Positions 31,563 through 40,472 of a stretch of 64,000 nucleotides of DNA are shown here, in pieces. The notes under the pieces were generated by a model. That model searched no databases, was not told the origin of the DNA, and saw only the letters and a list, made by a program, of their open reading frames with translations. A program made the position numbers and the translations under genes. How positions within the stretch are numbered: the first letter of the stretch is position 1; each line of letters opens with the position of its first letter. The DNA comes from Streptomyces sp. 1331.2 (lineage in GTDB: Bacteria > Actinomycetota > Actinomycetes > Streptomycetales > Streptomycetaceae): contig NZ_OBMJ01000001.1 of the NCBI RefSeq assembly GCF_900199205.1, positions 3,351,001 through 3,415,000 of the forward strand, read 5' to 3'.

Positions 31563-33296
31563 TCACGGCCGCGGGATGTTCCGCAGGTTGCTCCGCGCCA
31601 GGTCGACCATCCGTCCGACGCCGCCCGAGAGCACCGTCTTCCCGGCGGCCAGCGCGAAGCCCTTCAGCTGGGCGGCGGTGATGCGCGGCGGGATGGACAG
31701 CGCGTTGGGGTCGGTGACCACGTCCACCAGGGCCGGGCCCGGCCGTTCCAGCGCCTCGGCCAGCACCTCCCGGACCCGGGCCGGCTCGGCGACCCGCTTG
31801 GCGGGGATCCCCATCGCCCGGGCGATCCCCGCGTAGTCCACGTCCCCGTTGTCGATCTCGGATTCCGGGTAGCCGGAGACCAGCATCTCCAGCTTGATCA
31901 TGCCGAGCGCGCCGTTGTTGAAGACGACGGTCTTCACCGGCAGCCGGTACTTGGCGACGGTGAGCAGTTCGCCGAGCAGCATCCCGATCCCGCCGTCGCC
32001 CGCCATCGCGATCACCTGCCGGCCGGGGCAGGCGAGTTGGGCGCCGATCGCGTGCGGGAGGGCGTTGGCCATCGAGCCGTGCAGGAAGGAGCCGATCACC
32101 CGGCGGCGGCCGTTGGGCTGCAGGTAGCGGGCGGCCCACACGTTGTTCATGCCGGTGTCGACGGTGAACACCGCGTCCTGGGCGGCGACCTCGTCCAGCA
32201 CCGAGGCGACGTACTCGGGGTGGATCGGCAGGTGCTGCTCGATGTCCCGGGTGTACGCGCCGATCACGCCCTCCAGTGCCCGGTAGTGCTTGCGCAGCAT
32301 GCCGTCCAGGAAGGCGCGGTCCTCCTTCTCGTCCAGCAGCGGCAGCACGGCCCGCAGGGTGGCGGCCACGTCGCCGTGGACGGCCAGGTCGAGCGCGGTG
32401 CGGCGGCCGAGCCGGGTCGCGTCGTGGTCGACCTGCACGGTGTGCGCCTGCGGCAGGAAGGAGTCGTACGGGAAGTCGGTGCCGAGCAGCAGCACCAGGT
32501 CGGCGGAGTTCAGGGCCTCGTGGCAGGCGCCGTAGCCGAGCAGGCCGCTCATGCCGACGTCGTACGGGTTGTCGTACTGGATCCACTCCTTGCCGCGCAG
32601 CGAGTGCCCGACCGGGGCGTGAAGGGCCTGCGCGGCCTCCATCACCTCGGCGTGTGCCCCGCGCACCCCGGCGCCGCAGAACAGGGCGACCTTGCGGGCC
32701 GCGTTGAGCATCCGGGCGAGCTCCTGGACCTGCGACCAGGGCGGTGCGGCGACGGCCTGTTCGGTGAGGAAGTGGCTGGTGCCGGTGGGTCCGGCGGCGG
32801 GCAGGGCGGCGACGTCCCCGGGGAAGGCGAGCACCGAGACGCCGGGTGAGCCGAGCGCGTGCTGGATGGCGATCCGCAGCAGCCGGGGCAACTGGGCGGG
32901 AGTGGAGAGCATCTCGCACCAGCTGCTGCAGTCGGTGAACACCCGCTCGGGGTGGGTCTCCTGGAAGAAGCCGGTGCCGATCTGGCCGGAGGGGATGTGC
33001 GAGGCGAGCGCGAGGACGGGCAGGCCGCTGCGCTGGGCGTCGTAGAGGCCCTGGACGAGGTGGGTGTTGCCGGGGCCGCAGGAGCCGGCGCAGACGGCGA
33101 GCCGGCCGCTGAGTTCGGCCTCGGCGGCGGCCGCGAAGGCGCCGGCCTCCTCGTTGCGCACGTGCACCCAGCCGATGCCCTCGGCCCGGCGGATCGCGTC
33201 CACGACGGGGTTGAGGCTGTCGCCGACGACGCCGTAGACCCGCTCCACCCCGGCCTGCCGGAGCACCTCCACCATCTGTTCGGCCACGCTCGCCAC
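31563..33296 (-). CDS. ThDP-dependent pyruvate oxidase/dehydrogenase-like enzyme
   Basis: A 577-residue thiamine-diphosphate enzyme of the pyruvate oxidase/acetolactate synthase superfamily, closest in type to quinone-dependent pyruvate dehydrogenase (PoxB-like). The Pyr domain has RNEEAGAFAAAAEAEL with the activating Glu near residue 50. A central domain binding FAD or ADP lies around 190-330. The PP domain has GDGGIGMLLGELLTVAKYRLPVK and the ThDP/Mg motif GDGG...NN near residues 425-455. GAAGGAGG precedes the GTG. It probably makes acetate or acetyl phosphate from pyruvate; the C-terminal lipid-binding peptide of PoxB is not obvious. Confidence 0.85.
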   Translation of the reverse strand: MASVAEQMVEVLRQAGVERVYGVVGDSLNPVVDAIRRAEGIGWVHVRNEEAGAFAAAAEAELSGRLAVCAGSCGPGNTHLVQGLYDAQRSGLPVLALASHIPSGQIGTGFFQETHPERVFTDCSSWCEMLSTPAQLPRLLRIAIQHALGSPGVSVLAFPGDVAALPAAGPTGTSHFLTEQAVAAPPWSQVQELARMLNAARKVALFCGAGVRGAHAEVMEAAQALHAPVGHSLRGKEWIQYDNPYDVGMSGLLGYGACHEALNSADLVLLLGTDFPYDSFLPQAHTVQVDHDATRLGRRTALDLAVHGDVAATLRAVLPLLDEKEDRAFLDGMLRKHYRALEGVIGAYTRDIEQHLPIHPEYVASVLDEVAAQDAVFTVDTGMNNVWAARYLQPNGRRRVIGSFLHGSMANALPHAIGAQLACPGRQVIAMAGDGGIGMLLGELLTVAKYRLPVKTVVFNNGALGMIKLEMLVSGYPESEIDNGDVDYAGIARAMGIPAKRVAEPARVREVLAEALERPGPALVDVVTDPNALSIPPRITAAQLKGFALAAGKTVLSGGVGRMVDLARSNLRNIPRP

Positions 33297-33438
33297 GGGT
33301 GTGCCTCCTTCGCCGGGTGCAGGTTGTCCCGGGCACCTGCACCCTCCGCCGGGGTGAGGGGGAGCGCAGCCGGGGTGGGCCGAACGGGCGACGGTGCCGC
33401 GGGCCCACCCCGGGAGCCCGGGGAAGGAGAACGGGCCG

Positions 33439-35844
33439 CTACTCGGCCGCGAGGTGGTCCTGTTGGCCGAGCTTGCCCGTGGCCAGGCCCGCCTGGGGCT
33501 GGCGGCGGGCGGGTTCGCGGCCGGGGGGCTGGGCGACGCGTTCCTGGGCGGGCGGGACGGTGGTGGGCAGGGTGACCGGCACACCGGCCTTGACCTGCAC
33601 CAGCTCGCCGTCGTGCCGCAGGTGGGTGACCTCGCCGCGGCGCAGCGTGTACGTCGTCTCCGCGTGGCTGATCCGGACGCCGAGCAGCTGTCCGCGCACC
33701 AGCAGGGAGAAGCCGATCCGCATCAGCCCGGACGGCAGGCGGGGCCGGAAGAAGAGCGTCTCGCCGTGGTCGCGCAGCCCGCCGAAGCCGGCCACCAGGG
33801 CGATGCAGGCCCCGGCGAGCGAGGCCATGTGCAGGCCGTCGCGGGTGTTGCCGCCGAGGTCGTGCAGGTCCATCAGGGCCGCTTCGGCCGTGTAGTCGTA
33901 CGCGAGGTCGAGCTGGCCGACCTCGGCGGCGATGACGGCCTGGGTGCAGGCGGAGAGCGAGGAGTCGCGGACGGTCAGGCGCTCGTAGTAGGCGAAGTTG
34001 CGGGCCTTCTGCTCGTCGGTGAAGGCGTCGCCGCGGACCTGCATGGCGAGCACCAGGTCGGCCTGTTTGACCACCTGCTTGCGGTACAGGTCGAAGTACG
34101 GGAAGTGCAGCAGCAGCGGGTACTTCTCGGGCGGGGTGTTCTCGAAGTCCCAGACCTGGTGGTCGGTGAAGCCGTCGGCCTGCGGGTGGACGCCGAGGTC
34201 CTGGTCGTACGGGATGTACATGGCGGCGGCCGCGTCCCGCCAGGCGGCGGTCTCCTCGGTGTCGACGCCGAGGGCGGCGGCCTCGCCCGGGTGGCGGACG
34301 GCGGCTTCGGCGGCGGCGCGCAGGTTGGTCTGCGCCATCAGGTTGGTGAAGACGTTGTTGTCGGCGACGGCGCTGTACTCGTCGGGGCCGGTGACGCCCT
34401 CGATGCGGAAGTTCCCGGCGGCGTCGTGGTGGCCGAGCGAGCGCCACATCCGGGCGGTCTCCACGAGGAGTTCGAGCCCGTACTCGCGCTCGAACTCGGC
34501 GTCCCCGGTGGCCCGGACGTAGCGGGCGACGGCGGCGGCGATGTCGGCGCCGATGTGGAAGGCGGCGGTGCCGGCCGGCCAGTACCCGGAGCATTCCTCG
34601 CCGCGGATCGTCCGCCACGGGAACACGGCGCCGGCCAGGCCGAGTTGGGCGGCTCGTTCGCGGGCCAGCGGGAGGGTGGTGTGGCGCCAGCGCAGGGCCT
34701 GGTTGACGGCGGCGGGCAGGCAGTAGGTGAGCACCGGCAGGACGAAGGTCTCGGTGTCCCAGAAGCTGTGCCCGTCGTAGCCGGGGCCGGTGAGGCCCTT
34801 GGCGGGGATGGCCCGTTCCTCGCTGCGCACGCCGGCCTGCAGGACGTGGAAGACGGCGAACCGCAGGGCCTGCTGGAGTTCGACGTCGCCCTCGATCTCG
34901 ATGTCGCTAGTCGCCCAGAACTCCCGCAGGAAGTCGGCCTGTTCGGCGACCAGGCCGTCCCAGCCGGTGTACCGGGCGGCGGTCAGCGCGGCCTCCACCT
35001 GGTCCCGGACGGCGGGCAGCGAGCGGGTGCCGGACCAGCCGTAGGCCATGAACTTGGCGAGCTGCAGGCGCTGTCCGGGTTCGAGGACGGTGGTGACGCT
35101 GATCCGGCACTGGTCGGCGTCGCCCTCGGCGACGGTGTCGGTCCTCTCCGGGCCTTCGATGACGTGGTCCATGCCGGCCGCGACCCGGATGCCGCTGTAG
35201 CGGGTGCGGTGCACCAGGACGGCCTTGGTGCCGCCGGCGTGGTGCGCCTCGGGCTGCAGCGGCGCCTCCAGGACGGCCGAGGCGCGCGGGTCGCCCTCGG
35301 GGCCGCCCGGCAGTTGCTCGTTGGCGACCAGCTCGGACTGCAGGACGATCCGCACCGGGGCGTCCACTGCTTCGACGCTGTACTCGATGGCGGCGATGGC
35401 GCGCTGGGTGAGCGAGACCAGCCGGGAGGAGCGCACCCGGATGGTCCGCCCGGCCGGGGAGGTCCACTCGGCCTCGCGGTGCAGCAGCCCCTCGCGGAAG
35501 TCCAACCAGCGCTTGTGGCTGACGAGTTCGCCGTAGCGCAGGTCGAAGGGCTCGTCGTCCACCAGCAGCCGGATGATCTTGCCGTTGGTCACGTTGATGA
35601 CGCTCTGGCTGGACTCGGGGTAGCCGTAGCCGCCCTCGCCGTACGGCAGCGGGCGCAGTTCGAAGACGCCGTTGAGGTAGGTGCCGGGCAGGCCGTGCGG
35701 CTCGCCCTCGTCCAGGTTGGCGCGCAGGCCGATGTGGCCGTTGGAGAGCGCGAAGACGGATTCGGCGCGGGCCATCGCGGCCAGGTCCAGGCCCTGTTCG
35801 GTGATCTGCCAGGGGTCGATCGTGAAGTTGTCCGCGGGACTCAT
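33439..35844 (-). CDS. GH65 disaccharide phosphorylase
   Basis: A glycoside hydrolase family 65 enzyme, 801 residues, which phosphorolyses maltose, trehalose or kojibiose to beta-glucose-1-phosphate. The N-terminal beta-sandwich covers about 1-270. The (alpha/alpha)6 barrel follows, with YDGHSFWDTETFVLPVL near residue 350, the catalytic acid Glu in GVTGPDEYSAVADNN near 485, and KQADLVLAMQ near 590. A C-terminal beta domain ends in a Pro/Gln/Arg-rich tail. Next to it is a beta-phosphoglucomutase, which converts the product to glucose-6-phosphate, so the pair is a phosphorolytic disaccharide pathway. The sugar cannot be decided from sequence. Confidence 0.9.
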   Translation of the reverse strand: MSPADNFTIDPWQITEQGLDLAAMARAESVFALSNGHIGLRANLDEGEPHGLPGTYLNGVFELRPLPYGEGGYGYPESSQSVINVTNGKIIRLLVDDEPFDLRYGELVSHKRWLDFREGLLHREAEWTSPAGRTIRVRSSRLVSLTQRAIAAIEYSVEAVDAPVRIVLQSELVANEQLPGGPEGDPRASAVLEAPLQPEAHHAGGTKAVLVHRTRYSGIRVAAGMDHVIEGPERTDTVAEGDADQCRISVTTVLEPGQRLQLAKFMAYGWSGTRSLPAVRDQVEAALTAARYTGWDGLVAEQADFLREFWATSDIEIEGDVELQQALRFAVFHVLQAGVRSEERAIPAKGLTGPGYDGHSFWDTETFVLPVLTYCLPAAVNQALRWRHTTLPLARERAAQLGLAGAVFPWRTIRGEECSGYWPAGTAAFHIGADIAAAVARYVRATGDAEFEREYGLELLVETARMWRSLGHHDAAGNFRIEGVTGPDEYSAVADNNVFTNLMAQTNLRAAAEAAVRHPGEAAALGVDTEETAAWRDAAAAMYIPYDQDLGVHPQADGFTDHQVWDFENTPPEKYPLLLHFPYFDLYRKQVVKQADLVLAMQVRGDAFTDEQKARNFAYYERLTVRDSSLSACTQAVIAAEVGQLDLAYDYTAEAALMDLHDLGGNTRDGLHMASLAGACIALVAGFGGLRDHGETLFFRPRLPSGLMRIGFSLLVRGQLLGVRISHAETTYTLRRGEVTHLRHDGELVQVKAGVPVTLPTTVPPAQERVAQPPGREPARRQPQAGLATGKLGQQDHLAAE

Positions 35845-35903
35845 GCGCCCACCTCGCTGCGCTCGGCAGGGGCATGCGCCCACACGCACCCACTGATGAG
35901 TCT

Positions 35904-35924
35904 CCCCCGGCCTTCGGCCGGGGG
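35904..35924. other. short GC hairpin in the pgmB-GH65 spacer
   Basis: CCCCCGGCC pairs with GGCCGGGGG around a 3-nt loop (TTC). It lies between pgmB and the GH65 gene, which are in the same direction, so it may adjust relative expression or stabilise mRNA. Confidence 0.6.
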
Positions 35925-35944
35925 GACCCCCGTGCTGCGCTCGC

Positions 35945-36691
35945 TCATGACTGCTCCCCCAGGAGCTCGGAAAGGTCGTCGACGACCACGGTGGCGCCGT
36001 CGCGCCGCAGTTCGGCGGCCTGGCCGGTGCGGTTGACGCCGACCACCGCGCCGAAGCCGCCGGCCCGGCCGGAGGCGACCCCGGCGAGCGCGTCCTCGAA
36101 GACCGCGGCGTGCGCGGGCTCGACGCCGAGCGCGCGGGCCGCGTACAGGTAGGTGTCGGGGGCGGGCTTGCCGGGCAGGCCCTCGGCCTTGGCGACGTTG
36201 CCGTCCACGATCACGTCGAACAGCTCCTCGATGCCCGCCGCCCGCAGCACGTCGCGGCAGTTGGCACTGGAGGAGACCACCGCGCTGGGCAGCCCGGCCG
36301 CGCGCAGCCGGTGCACGTAGTCGACCGAGCCCTGGTACGGCTGGACGCCCTGTTCGCGGATCATCCGCAGCACGGTGTCGTTCTTGGCCCGGCTGATCCC
36401 TTGCACGGTACGGGAGTTGGGCGGGTCGTCGGGGGTGCCCTCGGGCAGGTCGACGCCCCGGCTGTGCAGGAAGGCCCGGGTGCCGTCCAGGCGCGGGCGG
36501 CCGTCCACGTAGGTGTCGTAGTCGGTGACGGCGTCGAACGGGACGAACGGCCCGCCGGTGCGGGCGGATTCGGCGCGCAGGAAGGTGTCGAAGGTGTCCT
36601 TCCAGGCCGCGGCGTGCACCTTCGCGGTCTGGGTGAGCACCCCGTCGAGGTCGAAGAGGAAAGCACGGATGTCGTCCGGTAGCCCCAGCAT
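35945..36691 (-). CDS. pgmB: beta-phosphoglucomutase-family HAD enzyme
   Basis: A 248-residue HAD-superfamily enzyme. Motif I is FLFDLDGVLTQ (residues about 10-20, nucleophile Asp and acid/base Asp). Motif II is VVSSSANCRDVL near residue 150. The lysine of motif III is in LPGKPAPDTYLYAA near 190, and motif IV is VFEDALAGVASGRAG near 212. A four-helix cap domain occupies 20-100. It would isomerise beta-glucose-1-phosphate from the GH65 phosphorylase. It lies 100 bp upstream of that gene in the same direction. Confidence 0.9.
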   Translation of the reverse strand: MLGLPDDIRAFLFDLDGVLTQTAKVHAAAWKDTFDTFLRAESARTGGPFVPFDAVTDYDTYVDGRPRLDGTRAFLHSRGVDLPEGTPDDPPNSRTVQGISRAKNDTVLRMIREQGVQPYQGSVDYVHRLRAAGLPSAVVSSSANCRDVLRAAGIEELFDVIVDGNVAKAEGLPGKPAPDTYLYAARALGVEPAHAAVFEDALAGVASGRAGGFGAVVGVNRTGQAAELRRDGATVVVDDLSELLGEQS

Positions 36692-36767
36692 GGGTGCAGT
36701 CTTACCCGGGAACGGGGGGAAGCCGCCCATTTCCCGGCGGCGCGTCGCGGAAGCGGCTGCGGCACCG

Positions 36768-36821
36768 CTACCGCTACGGCTACGGCTACGGCTACGGCTA
36801 CGGCTACGGCTACGGCTACGG
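36768..36821 (+). repeat. hexanucleotide tandem repeat (CTACGG)n
   Basis: Eight perfect CTACGG units (36774-36821) preceded by one variant (CTACCG). The last unit supplies the stop codon (TAG on the minus strand) of the VOC gene, so the repeat lies between that gene and pgmB. Copy number is likely to vary between strains. Confidence 0.95.
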
Positions 36822-37616
36822 AGAGTCGGGCAGTTGCGGCTCGGGGGCCTGGATGACCGCGAAGAGCGCGCCCTGCGGGTCGCGGACGACGGCCATCCGG
36901 CCGGACTGCAGGTCGAACGGCGGCTGGAGCACCGAACCGCCCGCCCTGACCAGGGCGTCCACCGTCGAGTCGGTGTCGTCCACCGAGAAGTAGGTCATCC
37001 AGTGCGAGGGCGTGCCGGGCGCCAGGTAGCCGGGGACCGCCTGCATGCCGCCCACCGTGCGGTCGCCGACGTTGAGCGAGAAGTACCCGTCCATGCCCTG
37101 GACGGTGGCCGGGCGCAGCCCGAGCGCGGGCTGGTAGAAGCGGCCGGCCGCGGCGGTGTCGGTGGTGTTGAGCTCGTTCCAGACCAGCGCGCCGGGCTCG
37201 TTGACCACGCCGGCGCCGATGAAGTCCATCGCCTGCCAGACGCCGAACACCGCGCCCGTCGGGTCGGCGGCGACCATCATCCGGCCGATCGTCCCGACGT
37301 CCATCGGCTCGTAGAGGATGGTGCCGCCGGCCGCGGCGATCGCCCGGTGGCTCGCCTCGGCGTCGTCCGAGGCGAGGTAGGTGGTCCAGGCGACGGGCGG
37401 TGCGGGCCGGTCCTCGGGCCCGGGCGCCGTCATGATCCCGGCGACCGGCCGGCCGTTGAGCATGCACACGGAGTAGCCGCCGAACTCGACCGGGCCGACC
37501 TGGCCCTGCCAGCCGAAGAGGTCGCGGTAGAAGTCGAGCGCGGCCTGCTGGTCACTGGCCAGCAGGTCGACCCAGCACGGGGTGCCGGGCGGGTACGGGT
37601 CGGTGACGACGGGCAT
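36816..37616 (-). CDS. two-domain VOC (glyoxalase/bleomycin-resistance) protein
   Basis: A 266-residue protein of two vicinal-oxygen-chelate domains (about 5-125 and 135-258). The first starts GTPCWVDLLASDQQAALDFY and ends DPTGAVFGVWQ. The second starts PGALVWNELNTTDTAAAGRFY and ends DPQGALFAVIQ. Domains of this type chelate a metal and bind small hydrophobic or antibiotic molecules, but the metal His/Glu set here is not complete enough to predict a reaction. GGGAGG lies 8-13 nt before the ATG. Confidence 0.85.
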   Translation of the reverse strand: MPVVTDPYPPGTPCWVDLLASDQQAALDFYRDLFGWQGQVGPVEFGGYSVCMLNGRPVAGIMTAPGPEDRPAPPVAWTTYLASDDAEASHRAIAAAGGTILYEPMDVGTIGRMMVAADPTGAVFGVWQAMDFIGAGVVNEPGALVWNELNTTDTAAAGRFYQPALGLRPATVQGMDGYFSLNVGDRTVGGMQAVPGYLAPGTPSHWMTYFSVDDTDSTVDALVRAGGSVLQPPFDLQSGRMAVVRDPQGALFAVIQAPEPQLPDSP

Positions 37617-37784
37617 CGCGGGGCCTCCCGGAGGCGGTGGTGGCCGGCCGGGGCGGTCGGCAGGGCTGCGGCGGTCGGGCGGGGCTGCGGCGGGCACCGG
37701 GACGGCGCCACACCGCCACCTTCGGCCCGGCACCGCGTTCCCGCCACCGGACGGCGTCCGACGGCATCGGCCCGGCGGGCCGGC

Positions 37785-38234
37785 TCAGGGGGCGTCGTGC
37801 CGCCGGGCGGTGACGAAGTACGGCTGCACCTTGCCGCTCTGCGCGTAGTCCTTGAACCGGACCAGCAGTTCGGCCCAGGTGCCGGCCACCGCCGGGACGC
37901 CCTCCTCGCTGCCCGGCTGCCAGCCGCCGTGCCGGAACAGCAGCCGGGTGCGGTCGGGTGCACCGGGCTGCTCGGCGAGGTCCCAGCTGATCCAGGTGCC
38001 GGCCCAGTGCGGCGGGAAGGCCCCGGCGTTGGCCCAGACCACCCGGTCCCGGTCGGCGCGCTCGACCCGGAGCCGGAAGGGCTCGGGGACGTCGGGGAAG
38101 TCGAAGAGCAGGACGTCGTCCTCCCGGTCCACGGCGGTGGTCCACCAGGCGGTGAGCCCGTCGTGGGTGGTGAGCGCGGCGAGGACGACGGCCCGGGGTG
38201 CGGCGATGTCGAGTTGCAGGGCGATCTCGGGCAT
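37785..38234 (-). CDS. SRPBCC (AHSA1-like) protein
   Basis: A 149-residue START/SRPBCC-fold protein with a large hydrophobic ligand cavity. It begins IALQLDIAAPRAVVLAALTTHDGLTAWWT and ends VRFKDYAQSGKVQPYF, matching AHSA1-like members. AAAGGCGG precedes the ATG. It lies upstream of the VOC gene in the same direction with a 168-bp gap, so a shared function is possible but unproven. Its ligand is unknown. Confidence 0.85.
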   Translation of the reverse strand: MPEIALQLDIAAPRAVVLAALTTHDGLTAWWTTAVDREDDVLLFDFPDVPEPFRLRVERADRDRVVWANAGAFPPHWAGTWISWDLAEQPGAPDRTRLLFRHGGWQPGSEEGVPAVAGTWAELLVRFKDYAQSGKVQPYFVTARRHDAP

Positions 38235-38391
38235 GGCGTCCGCCTTTCGGTGCCCGCTGGGCCCCCTCCTGTGGCCCCTCCTCACGATGGCACGACCCCC
38301 GGGCCCGCGCGCCCCGGGGATGTCCGGGGCGCCGGTCCGGGGGTCGGTGCGCGGGTCGGTGCGGGGGTCGGGTCCGCGGCGGGTGGGGCGG

Positions 38392-40173
38392 TCAGCCGCC
38401 GCTGCCGTAGGTGGTGTTGGCGCAGATGTCGTCGTCCGCCGAGCGGGCGTCGTTGGTGACGGTGGTGGGCAGCGGCTGCGGGGGCGCCGGGACGCCCGGG
38501 GTGGCGGCCGGCGCCGCGCCGGTCGAGCCCGGCGCGAGGCCGACGGCCGCCGCGAAGTCCTGGCCGACGATCACCGAGATGCCGCGCGCGGTGCCGGATT
38601 CGAGCTCGGCGCCGGGGAACAGCGCGGCGATCTTCTCCGCGTTGGCCTTCTGCCCGGAGCCGTACTCGATCGTGGTGGTCTTGTACTTGGTGTTCGCGGC
38701 CTGGCCCGCCGTGGAGGCGGTGAACTTGGCGGCCTTCAGCTGCTCGGTGCCCTTGCCGGCCAGGCCGTTGACGAGCGTCCCGTTGTAGACCGCGACCTTG
38801 ATCGCGGCGTTGCCGGCGTCCCCGGCCGGGGCCGGCGGGGTGGTGGCCGCGGGCGGCTGCGGGGCCGGGCTGGTGCCACTGGCGGGGGCGTCGGGCTGCT
38901 GGCCGGTGGCGTTCTGGCCGTCGATGGTCTGGTCGGCCTTGAGGGTGTCCCAGAGCTTGTTGGCGTCCGGCTGGATCAGGTCGATGTTGGAGTCCTGGGT
39001 GCGGAAACGCCAGGGCGCCGTCACGAACTTGAGGTTGCTCATGTCGATGTTCTTGAGCGACAGGCCGAAGGAGAGCAGCTTGTCCGCGGAGTCCAGGCCC
39101 GGGTCGACGGTCAGCGACTTGGTCGCGGCGTCGGCCAGCGGCAGGAGGGTGGTCGGGTTCATCCCCTCCTTCTTGATCTTGGAGGCGAGCGAGCCCAGGA
39201 AGGCCTGCTGGCGCTTCATCCGGCCGATGTCCGAGCCGTCGCCGATGCCGTGCCGCAGGCGGACGTAGTCCAGCGCCTTCTGGCCGTCCACGGTCTGCTT
39301 GCCCTGCGGGAGGACCAGCGCGCCCTTCTTGTGCAGGTTGGGGTTGATGTCCCCCTCGTAGATCGGCTGCGGCAGGCAGACGTCCACGCCGTTGACGGCC
39401 TTGGTCATCGAGGCGAAGCCGTTGAAGTCGACCACGAGGGTGTGGTCGACCCGGATGCCGGTGAGCTTCTCCACCGTGTTCTGGGCGCAGGCCGGGTTGC
39501 CGTCGTCGCTGCCGCCGGTCGAGAAGGCGGCGTTGAAGAGGTCGGTGTTGCCGCCCTTGGTCCACTTGCCGTTGGGGAGCTTGCAGGACGGTATCTGGAC
39601 CATCGCGTTGCGCGGGATCGAGATGCCCACGGCGTGCTTGTGGTCGGCGTAGACGTGAAGCAGGATCGTGGTGTCCGAGCGGGCGCCGCCGTCCTCGCCG
39701 CCGCCGAGGTCGGCGTTGTTCTTGCCGCGGCTGTCGGAGCCGATCAGCAGCACGTTGACCGGCTTGTTGCCGTCCGCGTCGGCCTTCGACTCCGGCGGGC
39801 GGTCGGTGGCTATCGCGTCGCCGTCGAAGGACTTGATGTTGGCGTTCAGCTTGAAGTAGATCGCGCCGCCCACGCCGGCGATGACCACCAGCACGCCCGC
39901 CGTCGTCCAGGCGACGATCTTCTTCACGTTCTTCTTCGGCTTGGCGCTCTTGCGCGCCGCCGCCCGGCCGCCGGCACCGCCCTCGGCCCGGCCGTCGCCA
40001 CCGCGGCCGCCGTCGCCACCGCGGCCGCCCTTGCCCTGGGCCGCACGGCGGGCCTCCGCCCGGCCACCGGAGCGCGGCGACGGCACGGTGCCGCCGCTCT
40101 CCGTGCCCTCGGTCGTGAGCGCGCCGGACGCGTCCTCGCCCCGGGCCGGGCCCTCGCCCCACTGACCTGACAT
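38392..40173 (-). CDS. LytR-CpsA-Psr (LCP) family wall-polymer ligase
   Basis: An LCP-family protein of 593 residues that attaches wall glycopolymers to peptidoglycan. A basic, Gly/Arg-rich cytoplasmic tail (1-75) precedes one transmembrane helix (IVAWTTAGVLVVIAGVGGAIYF, about 85-105, listed in part). The LCP domain has NVLLIGSDSRG near residue 140, ARSDTTILLHV near 165, SIPRNAMVQI near 183 and DYVRLRHGIGDGSDIGRMKRQQ near 290 (in parts RLRHGIGDGSDIGRMKRQ), all catalytic features. A Pro-rich linker leads to a LytR_C domain (VAVYNGTLVNGLAG, about 440-530). AAAGG precedes the ATG. Confidence 0.92.
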   Translation of the reverse strand: MSGQWGEGPARGEDASGALTTEGTESGGTVPSPRSGGRAEARRAAQGKGGRGGDGGRGGDGRAEGGAGGRAAARKSAKPKKNVKKIVAWTTAGVLVVIAGVGGAIYFKLNANIKSFDGDAIATDRPPESKADADGNKPVNVLLIGSDSRGKNNADLGGGEDGGARSDTTILLHVYADHKHAVGISIPRNAMVQIPSCKLPNGKWTKGGNTDLFNAAFSTGGSDDGNPACAQNTVEKLTGIRVDHTLVVDFNGFASMTKAVNGVDVCLPQPIYEGDINPNLHKKGALVLPQGKQTVDGQKALDYVRLRHGIGDGSDIGRMKRQQAFLGSLASKIKKEGMNPTTLLPLADAATKSLTVDPGLDSADKLLSFGLSLKNIDMSNLKFVTAPWRFRTQDSNIDLIQPDANKLWDTLKADQTIDGQNATGQQPDAPASGTSPAPQPPAATTPPAPAGDAGNAAIKVAVYNGTLVNGLAGKGTEQLKAAKFTASTAGQAANTKYKTTTIEYGSGQKANAEKIAALFPGAELESGTARGISVIVGQDFAAAVGLAPGSTGAAPAATPGVPAPPQPLPTTVTNDARSADDDICANTTYGSGG

Positions 40174-40472
40174 GCGCGTACCTTTCACCGACGGAAGCGA
40201 CGCCCCGGACGATCTGGCGCACCGCACACAGAGAGACGGTCGGGACCGCCCCCGGGTTGCACATACGTACAGCACTGGCAACCGACGAACGTGGCTTCCG
40301 ATCATATTTAGACCCGGCGCGATCACGGACCCCCGGTGGGCCGGTCACCCCACCGACAGTCCGGCAACCACCAGGCAGAACACCCGAAACCGCCCGATTC
40401 CGACGTGACCCATGCCACGTCGGTGCCGCCCGGCCCTTGTCCTGGGCGGGAGGGGGCGGGGCCAGACACGCC
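40174..40472. other. intergenic region between LCP and mycosin genes
   Basis: About 300 bp without an ORF of coding character. It holds the LCP leader/promoter (AT-richer part near 40260-40320) and the end region of the mycosin gene. I see no clear promoter, hairpin or repeat. Confidence 0.4.

Noticed and set aside
33394..36036. Long plus-strand frame opposite the GH65 gene
   Set aside because: The GH65 frame carries the family motifs; the opposite frame is low-complexity.
36774..36821. Hexamer repeat as a coding Val-Ala repeat
   Set aside because: It lies after the stop codon of the VOC protein and before pgmB. The Val-Ala frame is only a shadow.
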